Positions 1 through 12,100 of a stretch of 64,000 bases of DNA are shown here, one piece after another. Position numbers and translations under genes: made by a program. Under the pieces are notes generated by a model, which made no database searches, was not told the origin of the DNA, and saw only the letters and a list, made by a program, of their open reading frames with translations. Location: assembly GCA_964019055.1 (NCBI GenBank), contig OZ025207.1, positions 4,777,501 through 4,841,500 on the forward strand, given 5' to 3'. Position 1 is the stretch's first letter; the number at the start of each line of letters is the position of its first letter. This DNA comes from Anthopleura xanthogrammica. Lineage: Eukaryota > Cnidaria > Anthozoa > Actiniaria > Actiniidae.

Positions 1-3000
1 ATCTGCCATTCTACACTGCTACTTACAATAACATGTAAGTATTAAAACTAGGCTGTTGTCAGGTCTATAAGTTCGGCAATTAGCATGTCTTGAAGGGGAG
101 AATTTATATAATTTACAAATGAAATAGGCTGGGGCCAAAAACATTGGTGAATTACTCAAAATATTACACTAAAAACGTAGGCATAGATATAAATATTTAA
201 GCATTAGACTCAAAAATTATTTCGAACTATATTGTAGTTAACAAATGTGTTTTTAGACTCAAGTGTATGTTTTGACCTCGGGTTTCAAGTCGTCCATTAA
301 ATCAACAATTTAGCAACGAAAATTGCCTAGAAACGCGTAGCAACAAGTTCTTGAAACTTTTTAAAACGGCATAATTACTGATTCTATAATATTTAAGAGA
401 ATAATCCAAAGCACTATCCTTTCATCATCGAATGACCGAGATATACAAATGCTATAAATTAGGTTTATCCACACTGCATCTGGCTACAAAACTTACAACT
501 TTTAACAGTCAAAGTCCTAAGTTTCTCACTTAGTTGCCCACAAATTTGTCACGTACAAAATTAAATCCAATGTGTGAAAAAATAACATCTTTATTCGAAA
601 ATTAAGTATCTGAACAACAGAAAATATCTCTAGGATTGTTCGATTGTTTTGTTTGTTAGCGACGATGGAATTTCATGTGGGCACACGTTTGTTTGTTTGG
701 TAAGAATGGTTAATCATTACTTTGAGTTGATTAACGTTGTAATGTCGAATACTGGATTATTGTTGCCATGGTATTAGCAGTATTAAATGTCTTGTCAAGA
801 ACATTTGGGTTATATATCTTTTAATCGCGAAAAATGTCAAAAAAACATGAGTAATTATTCTTCACAAATTTGACGTTAGATAGATTGGAAAGATTTTTTA
901 AAAATTGTTAAAACATTTCAACTTTCGTTTATCAACTTTCGTTTATTATAATTATTATTATTATTATAATAATAATAATTATTATTAATAATATTATTAT
1001 TATATTATTGTAGACATCTCCCTCGATAACGCTATTGCCCGAATGAGCTAGACTTTTATTTTTATAGTTTTATTTATATATTTTTTTAAATTTACATTAT
1101 ATATATATATATATTTTTTAAGATTGAACTTATATCAAAAGCATAAGGTTTAGATGAAACTAGTGGTATATTTTCGCCAAGGACTCCTAACCTCGTTTTG
1201 ATGTTTATCAGTATTGTTTCTTTTGCTACTTTTAGAGATACGAATATAGTTATAAATTGTCTTATCATAGATTGTGTAATTTGTTATTATTAAGTTTTAT
1301 CAATGGATTATTATTATTAAAATTATTACTATTTAAAAAAATAAAAAATAAAAAATAAAAAAATAAAAATATTAAATAATAATAATAATAATTATTATTA
1401 TTTATTGAATCCATATATAATAATAATAATAATAATAAAAATCTCAATGCTTTTACAAAATATTAGAAACATGGTACTTAATACTGAATACTGAAAAACT
1501 AATACTTAATCCTAATACTAATACTGAAAACTGAAACTTATTACTAATATATACTTTATATAGAATTTTAAAAAAAGGAAAAAATTGTATAAAAAGAAAA
1601 ATTGATATCACTATTTATATTATTATTTATATAATAATAATAATAATAATAATAATATAATAAATTACTAAAACAATGATATACTGACTGTTTATAAAAT
1701 ATTTGCTTCATGGTTGTTTAATAATAATAATAATAATAATAATTATTATTATTATTATTAGTGCAATAAATAGAAAAAAACCTGGGATGTAAATGTGGAT
1801 AAATTTTAAAGACCAGCAAAGAAACATCTGCTTTAATTTTGCCGTCAAAGCTTTTTGAAAAAAAAAACAAACTAAACTTATGTGTATAATTTCAATTAGC
1901 GGGGATAAAATCCCGTCTTACCACTAAATTTAAGTCTTGTTATTATAAGATTTAACTGAAAATAAGCAAAAAGTAAGAAAACATTCACGCGGTTTAGTAC
2001 TTTAGAGAGGTTTTCCTAACAAAATATTGATTACTATTGATAAATATAGTTTTCAGTTTTTATAAAACGTGAAAAAGTCAATAAAAAAAGTCAATCACGA
2101 ACGTAAATACAATGCTTTCAAATAATTTTTTTTTTACCATTAAATGGGTTCTTATCAACATAGTTTTAAAATCAAAATCTAAAATATATCGGCGGCTTTT
2201 TAACAATTTTCCTGAACAATTTTCTTATTTGTACCCCGGGAGTCTCCTTAAAAGGTGCAATTAAAACCGCCCGAAAAAATAATATTGGTTTTTAATTAAG
2301 ACTTAGAAACAATTATTTATTTTCTTTACTTGAAGCTAAGAAAATACGAAATTTATCAATTTCCTGATTCGGCGTTTCAATTATAAACTGCATTTGTCCA
2401 AATTTGCGGTGACTATTTACAGCTTAAATTTAAATTTTGAATTTTAAATTCTAAGTTGCTGGATAAGAAAAATAAAAGCATTAGGTCGTGTTGCGTTTCA
2501 TTGAAAATTAAAGTACAATGTGCCATTGAAAATGTATGTGTTTTTTTCGTAACTCATTAGGATACCAGAACAAATATCCGTCAAGTTCGAACTTGAAGCT
2601 TAATTTATAATCTACGAAAAGTAATAAATAAGGAAGAAAATTCTTTGTTTTTTTCAAGACGTTTATTGATAAAGCTACTACTTAATTTGAAGAGGTTTTT
2701 TCAGTGCATTTTGACAAGTGTTTTTCCGAAAGCTCGCCATAACAATAGGTGTTTTTGTACATTTTTTCAAAAGCCTTTTTCTTTCGCCATGTTTTCTTTT
2801 GAAAATTGCTAATGGAGCGTTGCAAAATTCATCTTAATTATTCTCTAATGTGTAATTAAGAAAGAAATATAAAGCAAGCAATCGAGGTAATTGTAAACCA
2901 GAGCTAAAAGACAATACAAGGATTACAATATGCAAACATTGAGACGTTTTGAAGGCCTTAAAGCAAGCTCCTTGTCATGAGATGTGGAAAGCTGTTCAAA

Positions 3001-3380
3001 CTTGTTCAAGTTAGAAGATTATTTTAATACTCTAACCGAGAATTATCTCTACATAAGTCATTTAACATGTCTATATATCTCGTATCTCGAAAGAAGTTTT
3101 CATATATCGCGCTCATATCGATGTAAAGAAACTAAAACTACATAATTATGATACTAAATTTAATTCAGGACATTTTCATATTTTACATCATTGCAGATGT
3201 CAAAGTCTGACGGAACGGAAAAGCTGGCCCACTCGAGAAATTTTGACACATAAAGATATTTTTCTTCAAAAACATTTTTGGGAATCTTCGGGAAAAATGG
3301 GATGATCAGAACGAAAGACACTTTGCACAAGGCACAAGAAACAAGCTAAAATGTCTTTTTATTAACGTTTTTCTCTCGCA
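1..3380. other. AT-rich intergenic DNA with ATT arrays
   Basis: No coding region could be supported here. The stretch is very AT-rich and holds short ATT/AAT arrays (about 944-1012, 1377-1440, 1627-1660 and 1718-1760), partly arranged as inverted runs. The last few hundred bases before 3381 are presumably promoter and 5' UTR of the gene that follows, but no clear core promoter element was recognised. Confidence 0.7.
944..1012. repeat. ATT/AAT microsatellite
   Basis: A run of ATT units switches to AAT units and back, so the two halves can pair. Similar arrays lie at 1377-1440, 1627-1660 and 1718-1760. Arrays like these often mark 3' tails of LINEs or SINEs, but no element body was recognised here. 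Confidence 0.8.
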
Positions 3381-6300
3381 ATGGAGGAAAGTTTCCAGAT
3401 ATTCATCGCTTTGCCCAAAGATGATGTTTGTACATTGAGGGATTTAAGCAATGATATGAGAATTTATCAACTAAAATCTCGAGTAGAACTGAAAACAGGC
3501 ATACCAGGAGATATTCAACATTTGTACTTCATGAATAAAGAACTACATGATGATCACAAGCTTGAAGATGTTAAAGTCAAGCAAGGATGTATTGTACGAG
3601 TCAGACTCGAATCTACTTGGTCTAACCTTTTTGAAGCATGTTGGCGAGGAGATATTTATGAAGTGTTTCAAAATGGTGTTCAATTTTTGGACGAAAGTGA
3701 GTTTCAAGGCTATAATATAGCCTTGTGGAACAGACTTGTCATACAAAGAGCGACAAAGGCTTTATTTATTGCATCTCACAGAGGTTTCCTCGGGTTGATT
3801 ATGGAGTTGTTGAATCACGGTGCTGCTGATATTAATGGAAAAACAAGATTTGGAAGGACAAGTCTGCATGTTGCTGCATACCAGGGCTTTGTGGGATGTG
3901 TTTCTTTGCTTCTTTCTGAAGGAGCTTTGTGTAACCAGATTGATTATAATGGCAAGACTGCTCTAGCGCTTGCTAGCGAGAATGGTCATATATATTGTGA
4001 AAGACGTCTATGGCTGTATCAGATGAACTTGAAAAAGTACGCTGTTTCTGGGCCAAGAAGATCAAGTGAAGAAAACAATACAAGGTTAGAAACGATGGAG
4101 GAATTCAATAGAAGGTCTGTGTAAGATATATTAACATAATGCTAACTAGCGTTAATGTATATGATCCTACAAGATCTAGATGGAAAGTTTGGGTTTTTTT
4201 TATCACGTAACACTAAAAATAAACTTCGAGACAGCGGATATTTGCAAAAACCGTAAGGTCGCTACCATTAATTTCGGAAAAGCGAATAATGAACGAAAAG
4301 TTTGTCATTCTATGAAAATTCTTTCATTATGCAGGATGAGCTCGACTAGTTCTAGCAAAGGATTGCACCTGAATGGGAACAAAGCAAGACTTTCACCAGG
4401 TGATAAGAGACAAGAACACAAGGTAAGTGGCTTCTATAATGACGTCATTCTTTGCTAAAAAATGACGGGTCATACTGTATGACGTAGTGTCAGCACTAAA
4501 TTATATATTCGATGGTGTTAGTTGTTCGGGACATAATCTTTGACGTCATTCCATCAAATTTTGCTTCGATTGACGTCATTTTTGGTAATATTATATTTTC
4601 ATATTTTTTTCACCAATTTTCTTTGTCAGAAATTCGAACTTTATTTACCTCGTGTCCAGACCTCTGACGGCCAACGGAACACGAGTTCTACTCCAGGCCC
4701 CGATCTGCAAGAACATTCAACTAGTGCCCAGTTTCCTCTCGTACAAATAGCAGAAAAATACCGCAGAGAGTATAGGGAACTAAAAGAATCAAATCTTCCT
4801 AATATGGGCAAGGAAAGTCCTGGGGCTCAAAGGCCTCAAACGGCACCAAGCCCTCACGGTCTGAAAGGTGCGAGATTGGAGACTAAGTCCAAGAATGCAC
4901 TTGATCAGGTAGAGGAAGCTAATGCGATAGATGAGAAGGCTGACAACATGGAGACTAAAGAATCCAAGGAAAATGTTCCAGGTACTTTGACGACAGTTGA
5001 GAAATTACAAACACTTGATGTGAAACAATATCTCGTGATGAGCACCAATACGTCACGTGATATTCATCAATGAAGCACGTGATGTGTACCAGCAAATCAA
5101 ATATGCATACTGAACAAATCACGTGATAAGACCCTATAAGTCACGTGATATGTATCAACAAGTCACATGTTATGAGAAATGGCGTGCATCTCCCCTTCAC
5201 ACGAGAATGAATATGACCGTCAGTGTTGTTGGTTGTTATGACAAAAGAAACCAAAACCAAATCTTTTGTTAAAGTCATCCAACATGGTGGTTATGACGTC
5301 ACATGCACCCCTTGAAAAAACTCAAGGTCAACCAATCAGAATTGAAGATTCAACATGCATCGTATTTTGATTAGTATTTCCCATTATTATTAATTTTTTT
5401 GCATTTTGACGGTCGTTTTGTCTTTTTGACAATTTTGGCGATTACAGCCCCCAGTTTTCATGTCTTCCACCGCCTCCGCCGCCTATGAAGGTTGGACTTG
5501 ATGTGTTCATACATTCACTGTATTTCATCAAGTCCAACCTCGACTTGGAACCATTGTTTTGTGGTCACTCAAGCGAATTCGGAAAAAATAAATTGATCGT
5601 ATTTCATTGTTTTTGTTTTTTTTTGCATGTAGCGTGCAAGACGGTTCCTAATGACGAAACCAATCAGTCAGAAGGACAAGGGGAAAACAAAAAAGAAAGG
5701 TATGATACTGAACTAGCAAATCCCCGCCCTTCCCCTCGATCCCCTCCTACCTTATTACATGAAATTTTCGCAACACTTTAATATCGCGAAATTAAAGTGT
5801 CGCGAAAAATAATTGTCACGAAAATAAAATGACGCATAAATTAAGTGTCCCTTCATTTTTGAGAAAGTAGAGAATTTAATGACCTTTCAAAAGCATGGAT
5901 AAAAGACGTTACTGAGAACCAAGTACTAGCGCCTATTGATCCTGATCAACAATGAATGATTGGAACAAGTATTCAATATGCTAAAGTCAAAACCAAAGAT
6001 CAAGTGGGTTTTCTAAAGGAATTTGTGCGTATTTGGAAACAAATTATAAATTATTTTTTCGATAAAATCGCGAAATTAAAGTGATCAAATTTTCTCGATT
6101 CTGATTGGCTAATAATTTTTTCTCAGATCAGTTGGTTATAATATGAAAACTGAAAGTGATAGTACATGCATCACTACTAATACAACACCTGCCTCACACT
6201 GTTTCTTTACTTTAGGCCACAATCTAGTCGAGCTAACAAGCGCCATCTTGACATGGTTATTTCAAGTTCTCGAGCAAGATCAAAAAGTGAAGAAGCTCGA

Positions 6301-7356
6301 CCTGTGAAACCGGAAGTCAAATTACCCCAGGATCCTCCAAGCACTTCAGATGAGCCAGCGATTGACCATGACTACATGGATGTAACAGCGCATGCGTACA
6401 GGCCGCAAAAACAGGCTCCGACGTTTGATTCTTGGCTCGAAAGGAAACGAAATCAAGGACAACTACGCCCGGCTACAGCTCACGCTCCCGAAAGAAGCAA
6501 AATGGGCAAAAGTATCGAACCAGAAGCTTTTAAAGACTGGCTGAATAAAAAGCGATATCATCACTATAGAAGTAATTCAGAATCGAGTAACAGCGGCCCT
6601 AAGAAAACTTATATTAGCTCGGGTTTGACGTTTGATAAATGGCTCGAAGAGAAGAGAAAAATGGCGGGAAAAGACAGAGATTGTCACGTGCTTGAGTCGG
6701 GTGGTGAAAGCAGCAAAAAACCGCGCGTCATTTTGGCGGGAAAATCATATGAAGAATGGCTAAATGAAAAACTAGTGCAGACGCAGTCGCACAGTAAAGA
6801 GAATGAGAACGAAGAGGGGAATAAGAATGTTCAGAAAAGCGGGAAAACATACGAGATGTGGCTTCTGGAGAAAAGAAATCAGAAACAGATTGAAATGATA
6901 CACAAAGCTACAACAGAAAAAGAAAAACAACGAAGGCTTGAGTATGAACAGTACCAGAAATACTTGAATCCGAATTGCCGATCATTCGACGAATGGTTAG
7001 CGATAAAACAACAAGAACACTTGTTGGAACGAGTGCGCGCCGAAAATGAACCGAAAGAAGACGAAATTACGAGCGAAGACAAGAAAAAGGATGCTCACAC
7101 TGTCTTTGATATTTGGCTGACAATGAAGTTCGTACAAGAATTAAAAGTTGAGGACGAGAATTACAAGGAAATGAAAGAGAAATGGGAGCGAAGAGAGAAG
7201 CAAAGAGAAGCTTTGAACAGAGCGATCCATATGAGCAAACTGATGAAACAACAAAATGCGAATAAAAATAAACAAAATTATAAAACGTCTAACGAGAAAA
7301 GAGATGTTGTAAATGATGATGATGATGATGAAATTATGGAATGTATAGAAGCTTGA
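3381..7356 (+). CDS. ANKRD60-like ubiquitin-like/ankyrin protein with C-terminal FxxWLxxK repeats
   Basis: Five exons join in phase: 3381-4120, 4335-4422, 4630-4981, 5633-5699 and 6216-7356 (2388 nt, 795 residues), all with GT-AG ends. Residues about 5-78 resemble a ubiquitin-like fold. Residues about 127-203 are ankyrin repeats (GRTSLHVAAYQGF, GKTALALASENGH). Layout and wording are closest to ANKRD60 as I recall it; ANKUB1 is the alternative. A low-complexity charged linker follows. Residues about 485-720 hold seven F/Y-x-x-W-L-x-x-K motifs (TFDSWLERK, AFKDWLNKK, TFDKWLEEK, SYEEWLNEK, TYEMWLLEK, SFDEWLAIK, VFDIWLTMK) in basic coiled-coil sequence, a style seen in CCDC34/CCDC181/MAP9-type cilium or microtubule proteins. 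The function is therefore inferred as cytoskeletal or ciliary scaffolding. The start ATG is the first in the reading frame, at the ubiquitin-like domain. Exon phases support one gene, but a transcript would settle it. Confidence 0.85.
4440..4579. promoter_or_regulatory. CRE-like TGACGTCAT cluster in intron 2
   Basis: Three exact TGACGTCAT octamer-type sites lie at 4440-4448, 4541-4549 and 4571-4579, with a half-site TGACGTAG at 4480. A further TGACGTCA is at 5294-5301. TGACGTCA is the CREB/ATF binding consensus. All lie in introns of the ANKRD60-like gene. A regulatory role is inference from motif density only. Confidence 0.4.
5050..5172. repeat. 22-bp tandem repeat carrying CACGTG E-boxes
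   Basis: CACGTG occurs at 5054, 5076, 5120 and 5142, with CACATG at 5164 and a decayed unit at 5098. The spacing is therefore exactly 22 bp across six units. The unit reads roughly TCACGTGATATGTATCAACA. It lies in intron 3 of the ANKRD60-like gene, just after the splice donor at 4982. CACGTG is the canonical E-box for bHLH factors of the USF/MYC/CLOCK type. Confidence 0.75.
5489..5540. repeat. Perfect 15-bp hairpin in intron 3
   Basis: AGGTTGGACTTGATG at 5489-5503 is matched by its exact reverse complement at 5526-5540, with a 22-nt loop. It lies about 90 nt before exon 4 of the ANKRD60-like gene and could fold in the pre-mRNA. It is probably a small foldback repeat. Confidence 0.7.
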
Positions 7357-7417
7357 TGATGGAATAGTATGACTATGATGATTCTAACTTATAAACAAAT
7401 GAAAAATCATTCAGTGA

Positions 7418-7454
7418 AATAAAAGTTTTAGTCAAAGTAAAGAAAACAAATAAA
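7418..7454 (+). terminator. Polyadenylation signals of the ANKRD60-like gene
   Basis: AATAAA hexamers occur at 7418-7423 and 7449-7454, about 60-100 nt after the stop codon at 7354-7356. That is the normal distance for a short 3' UTR. Confidence 0.6.
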
Positions 7455-7539
7455 ATATTGTTGTTGTTTGGTAAAATATTTGAGAAAACAGAAATACTTA
7501 AGACTTTCGTTTAGAATCTTTAGGTAAAATCAGGAACTC

Positions 7540-8055
7540 AAAGAAAGAAAGGAAGAAAGAAAGAAAGAAAGATGGAAGGAGGGATTAAGGAAGCAAGCAA
7601 GTAAGCGAGGGATAACCTCATAACTTCCTTTCAAGTCGCCTATTATTTAGCTTTGTTGTTTCATTTGTATCGCTTTTGCTCGTATTTGCTCTTAGTTTTA
7701 CTAGTTGTTAATATTTCATTTCCGATTTGAATAAACTATGTATGTAAGGAAGAAAGGAATCATTAGTGAAGCCAGCAAGGAAGGAACGAAGGAAGAATTA
7801 AGGAAGGAAGGAAGCAAGCAAGCAAGGATTGAAGGATTAAGGAAGGAAGGAAGGAAGGAAGCCAAGGAAGGAAGGAAGCAAAGAAGGAAGGAAGCAAGGA
7901 AGGAAGGAAGCAAGGAAGGAAGGAAGGAAGGAAGGAAGGAAGGAAGGAAGAAAGGAAGGAAGCAAGGAAGCAAGGAAGGAAGGAAGGAAGCAAGGAAGCA
8001 AGGAAGCAAGGAAGCAAGGAAGCAAGGAAGCAAGGAAGCAAGGAAGCAAGGAATG
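7540..8055. repeat. GGAA/GCAA microsatellite tracts
   Basis: GAAA/GGAA units run at about 7540-7585, and a longer imperfect GGAA array with interspersed GCAA units runs at about 7745-8055. Open reading frames through it on both strands encode only periodic low-complexity peptides (EGRKEGRK or LPSFLPSF types) and are not genes. GGAA arrays can bind ETS-family factors; nothing here shows that they do. Confidence 0.9.
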
Positions 8056-8667
8056 TTGCCTAGTAAATCCTACCTGGCAGAAGCGCTTGTGTAAAGTTGA
8101 ATTTTGCTTATTAAAAAGATTAATTATGAAAAACAGGTGCTGCAATCTTTATTTATTCCTTAACACTTCATAACTTTCTCTTCTTCATAAAACCGCCATT
8201 AATACGAATTATTTTCATGTTTAAGCTTCGTAGTTTGTGACTTCCAGAAATTTTATATCCTACAAGCAAACCAGCTACACGTATCTCTCTCTCCATTTTA
8301 TCATAACGTCTTTTTTACGCCATACTTTGGTCAAAAGTTCGTCCATTGACTGAGGAAGAAGCCAGCCAACTTCTCGTCTTGTCTTCTATGAATCACGATA
8401 TCAATGTGGAATTGTTTGAACATCTTTGTTATACTGTTGGTGGTCTTGTGTGTCATCTTTGCAGGAATCTTTTATTGACCCAGCTTAAAATCAAAGCCAT
8501 TCAAGTCAAAGACAATTCAGTAAAACGACAGACAGTGGATTCTTGCCATCTCATCAAATTTAATAATTATGCCCATACAGAAACATTTTAAAATTGTTCA
8601 TCCTGAAAGTTTTTTATAAAGCTTGTTAAATATTTACAATAAAATTGTTCCTTCTCATACAATAGCC

Positions 8668-9107
8668 GGTTTCACAGTTTTCTCGGAGACGAACGGTGAC
8701 CTTGCAATGATAGAGACCTTTTTTAACACCTTATTTTTATTTAGTCTTCGAAAATAATGTTTAAAGTAGATTTCCTGAGAAAATTGCTTCCAGAGCTTTT
8801 TTAGTTTTTGAGTTATGATTTTGTGTGTGCAAAGCTTGATTTTTGCCATTTTTCTTTCAAAAACTTGTCAAGATGGTCATATTCAAAATTCATTATCTCG
8901 AAAACGAGCTCGGGACAACCCATTTTTCTTTTCATTTTTGGAATAAGTGTTAAATTCTGTTTAAAATATCTTTCTAAGAACATTTTGTAATTATTCCTTG
9001 CTAAAGTAGTCAGTCAATTATTCACATGTCTCTATCATTGCAAGTTCGTCTCGTCCCGATGCAAAGGCACGGCTACCTTTCAAGATAGCGCAGGGAACTG
9101 TGAAGGG
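8668..9107. mobile_element. MITE-like element with inverted termini
   Basis: The outer ends match as inverted repeats (TTTCACAGTT at about 8670 and AACTGTGAA at about 9096). An inner pair is stronger: CTTGCAATGATAGAGAC at about 8704 is repeated inverted near 9030, next to GACGAAC on both sides. No coding capacity is present. It lies just beyond the stop codon of OXA1L, so it may form part of that gene's 3' flank. Confidence 0.55.
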
Positions 9108-9180
9108 GACTTTTGTCACACCACGACAAAAGTTGCCAGCGTTACCTTTGATTTCTGTCACGAAATCTGCTCAAAACCAT

Positions 9181-12100
9181 TCACATGGAAGGTCCGGGCT
9201 TGTTTTTGATAGTATTTTTGTCCTTTTTTTCTTTATTTATAGAAAAGATTTCCTGGTTGTGTTTGATTCTTGGGTTGTTTTCATATGTGGGTTCCAGTGG
9301 TGCAGAACCAACTGCTTTGGCTTTCTGCCTTTTCATTTTTTCATGGTGCTTGACGTAGGCATTATCCTGGGCACTTTCGTAACCTGGGAATAAAGTAAAG
9401 TAGATTTACAATAACCCGATGTTTTCTGTCTGTGATCTGCTATAGAGGCTTTGAATGGGTAGGCAGGCATGTAGGTAGATGGGTAGGTAGGTAGGTAGGT
9501 AGACAGATGGGTAGGTAGGTAGGTAGATGGGTAGGTAGGTAGGTAGGTAGGTAGGTAGGTAGGTAGGTAGGTAGGTAGGTAGATGGGTAGGTAGGTAGGT
9601 AGATGGGTAGGTAGGTAGGTAGGTGGATGGGTAGGTAGGTAGGTAGGTAGGTAGATGGGTAGGTAGGTAGGTAGATGGGTAGGTAGGTAGGTAGGTAGAT
9701 GGGTAGGTAGGTAGGTAGATGGGTAGGTAGGTAGGTAGGTAGATGGGTGGGTAGGTAGGTAGGTAGGCAGGGAGGTAGGTAGGTAGGTAGGTAGGCAGGT
9801 AGATAGGAAGGTAGGTAGGTAGCTAGGCAGGTGGGTAGGTAAAGTATGTAGGAAATCAGTTCGTAGGTAAGCAATCACACAGGTAAGAAAATAGGCAGGT
9901 CAGGTGGATGGTATGGTTGATAAGAGGTAGGATAGGGACACAGCAAGACAGGTAGGTAAGTGGAAAGGTATGCAATAGGGAATGAAGGAAGGAAAAAGGG
10001 AAAGAAGAAAGGGGAGGAAGGAAAAAGGAGGGGGGGGGGACATGAATTGCAGAAAATAGTTGTAAAACTTTGTGCTGCCAACAACGAGAACAAAAAATCT
10101 ACAGTATAATACCTGCTTTCATGTTTTCCCAGAATCCACCCTGAGGTGTAAGTTCAGCATGCATTTTCATATCAGGAATACCAAAATATTCCCTAACAGC
10201 TTTAAGCCTCAACAAAGATACTTGTCCAAGAGAGAAGATGTTGGAAGTAATCCAGTAAGTGAAAATAGCCTAATAGGGAAAAAGAAAAAATAAGAATTCA
10301 ATGCTTTAAGGGCACTTCAACAATGCATCAAGTAAACAGGCATCTCTTATGGGATGGACAGGTTACTTTGTTTTTTGTTACTGATATATCATGTTGTCGC
10401 AACTACAGAACGTAAGTTACTCGCTATTAATTTGAGAATGGAATGCCTCAAAAATAAACCCCCCCAAAAAGCCACAAATGAATTCAAATATCTAATTGGA
10501 AATTCTTAAAAATCTTGCCTTATCTTGTTCTAACTATATGAGACTTGAATCACAGCAGCTAACAAGAAAGAGCAAGCCTAGTCATTAATTGCGATGTGAT
10601 ACACAGCTCCACCTACAATCAATCACTTGTCAAATCCCTTTGGTAACGTAGTAACATTGTTTGACAACTGTCACATGCATATCAAATCGCACTATGCATG
10701 GGATCCCTGTATGCTAGTTTGCCACAGGCAACCCAGTAATAGACCATTTCACGGTTGACGTCGCTCAACCTCAGCCTCGATAGCATGTAATTTATTCTTT
10801 AGAATTTGACTAAAGCCCGTGGAAGTTTTAAGTGTTTCAATAGATATTTTTTAAAGCACTCGTGCATCTTGAAAATGGTCTATTGTTTGATCGAGGCTGA
10901 GGTTGAGCGACGACAACCGTGAAATGGTCTATTACACAATTGAGTAGTTTCCAAAATATGTTCCATGTTGTATCAGATTTACGATCACTCATCTCTGGCT
11001 CAAGTTGTAAATCTCTGATACAACATGGCCACCCATTTTTAAACACTACTTACAGTAGGGAACTGAGCTGTTAGTGGTATCATTATGATACACATCGCTC
11101 TGAAGAATGCCTTCATGCTTTTCATCTGTGGATTACTCACTCCTGCTTCACCACCAAGCTGAAAACACAAGAACAACAAATACTAAGTACTGAGATCAAC
11201 ATTCCCAAGCTGTAATGGTCTATTTGTAACACAGGCAATAAAACAGGGATCAAGCTATGATTTTCTAATCCAAGTCCTGGGATAACTGTTCAAATTGGTG
11301 TCCCCAGAATTGTGTTGTGGGTGCAATCAATATTAAGGAAGCCCTTGTCAACACAAGTGAAGTGAGTCCTTAGATGCACTTGGGTCCCCATCATTTTTTT
11401 TTTGTGGGTGCCAATCAATATCAATCAGCCCTATGGTAATTAAAATGAGAAAGGTACATGTAGAGCAGTCCTATTTTTGCTTGTTGTTGGAGTCTGGCAT
11501 AAAGTTCTACTCAAAAAGGGGCAGGGTTTGAAGTTCCCACAAGATAATTAGCTAAATGCGAGTTGAAAATGAAAAATATTGAGTGAAAAAAAATGGAACT
11601 CACATTTTCTAGCTAGTTCTCTTTTCTATAAAATAAGGATGTATTCAAAGAAAAATAAAGTCTTTGTGTTTGCGTTCAATCCATTTATCTTGTAGCTGCT
11701 CAATGCACAAGATAGGTTTATCTTGTCATTAAAAAATTGAAATTCTAACCCTGAGGGGTGTGATAACTTTACTCTCCAAACCAAATGAACCAAATTACAG
11801 TACATGTGTGTAATTACTATCAAAACAGGTAGAGTTTCAATATTATTACGCTGTTGAAATTTCAAGCCAGCAGGGAGGGTTTTTTGATCATGTGACGGTC
11901 TAAGAAATATTGCAAACATCAACGTTTTGGTCTGCATTCCTTTCTCCAGGGGTCGGCACCCTTTTAATAATTTTCTTTCCCACAATTTTTCAAAGGATAC
12001 CAATGTGTGGAGAAAGGAATGCAGACTAAAACGTTGATGTTTGCAATCAAGTTTCTTAGACTGTCATGTGATCAAAAAACTATCCCCGCAGGCTTGAAAT

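Noticed and set aside
7716..8145. Long overlapping frames on both strands over 7.7-8.1 kb
   Set aside because: They translate a GGAA/GCAA microsatellite into periodic peptides; no start context or domain.
8346..8591. 81-codon plus-strand frame (TEEEASQLLVLSSMNHDINV)
   Set aside because: Short, unrecognised, no splice or poly(A) support that I could place. It may be an isolated exon, but evidence is too thin.
9333..9878. Minus-strand frames of 144 and 181 codons rich in LPTYLP
   Set aside because: Translation of the GGTA microsatellite inside the last OXA1L intron; the last OXA1L exon lies at 9181-9383 in a different frame.
11626..12003. 125-codon minus-strand frame
   Set aside because: Lies across the arms of the 11814-12141 foldback in OXA1L intron 4 and has no domain.
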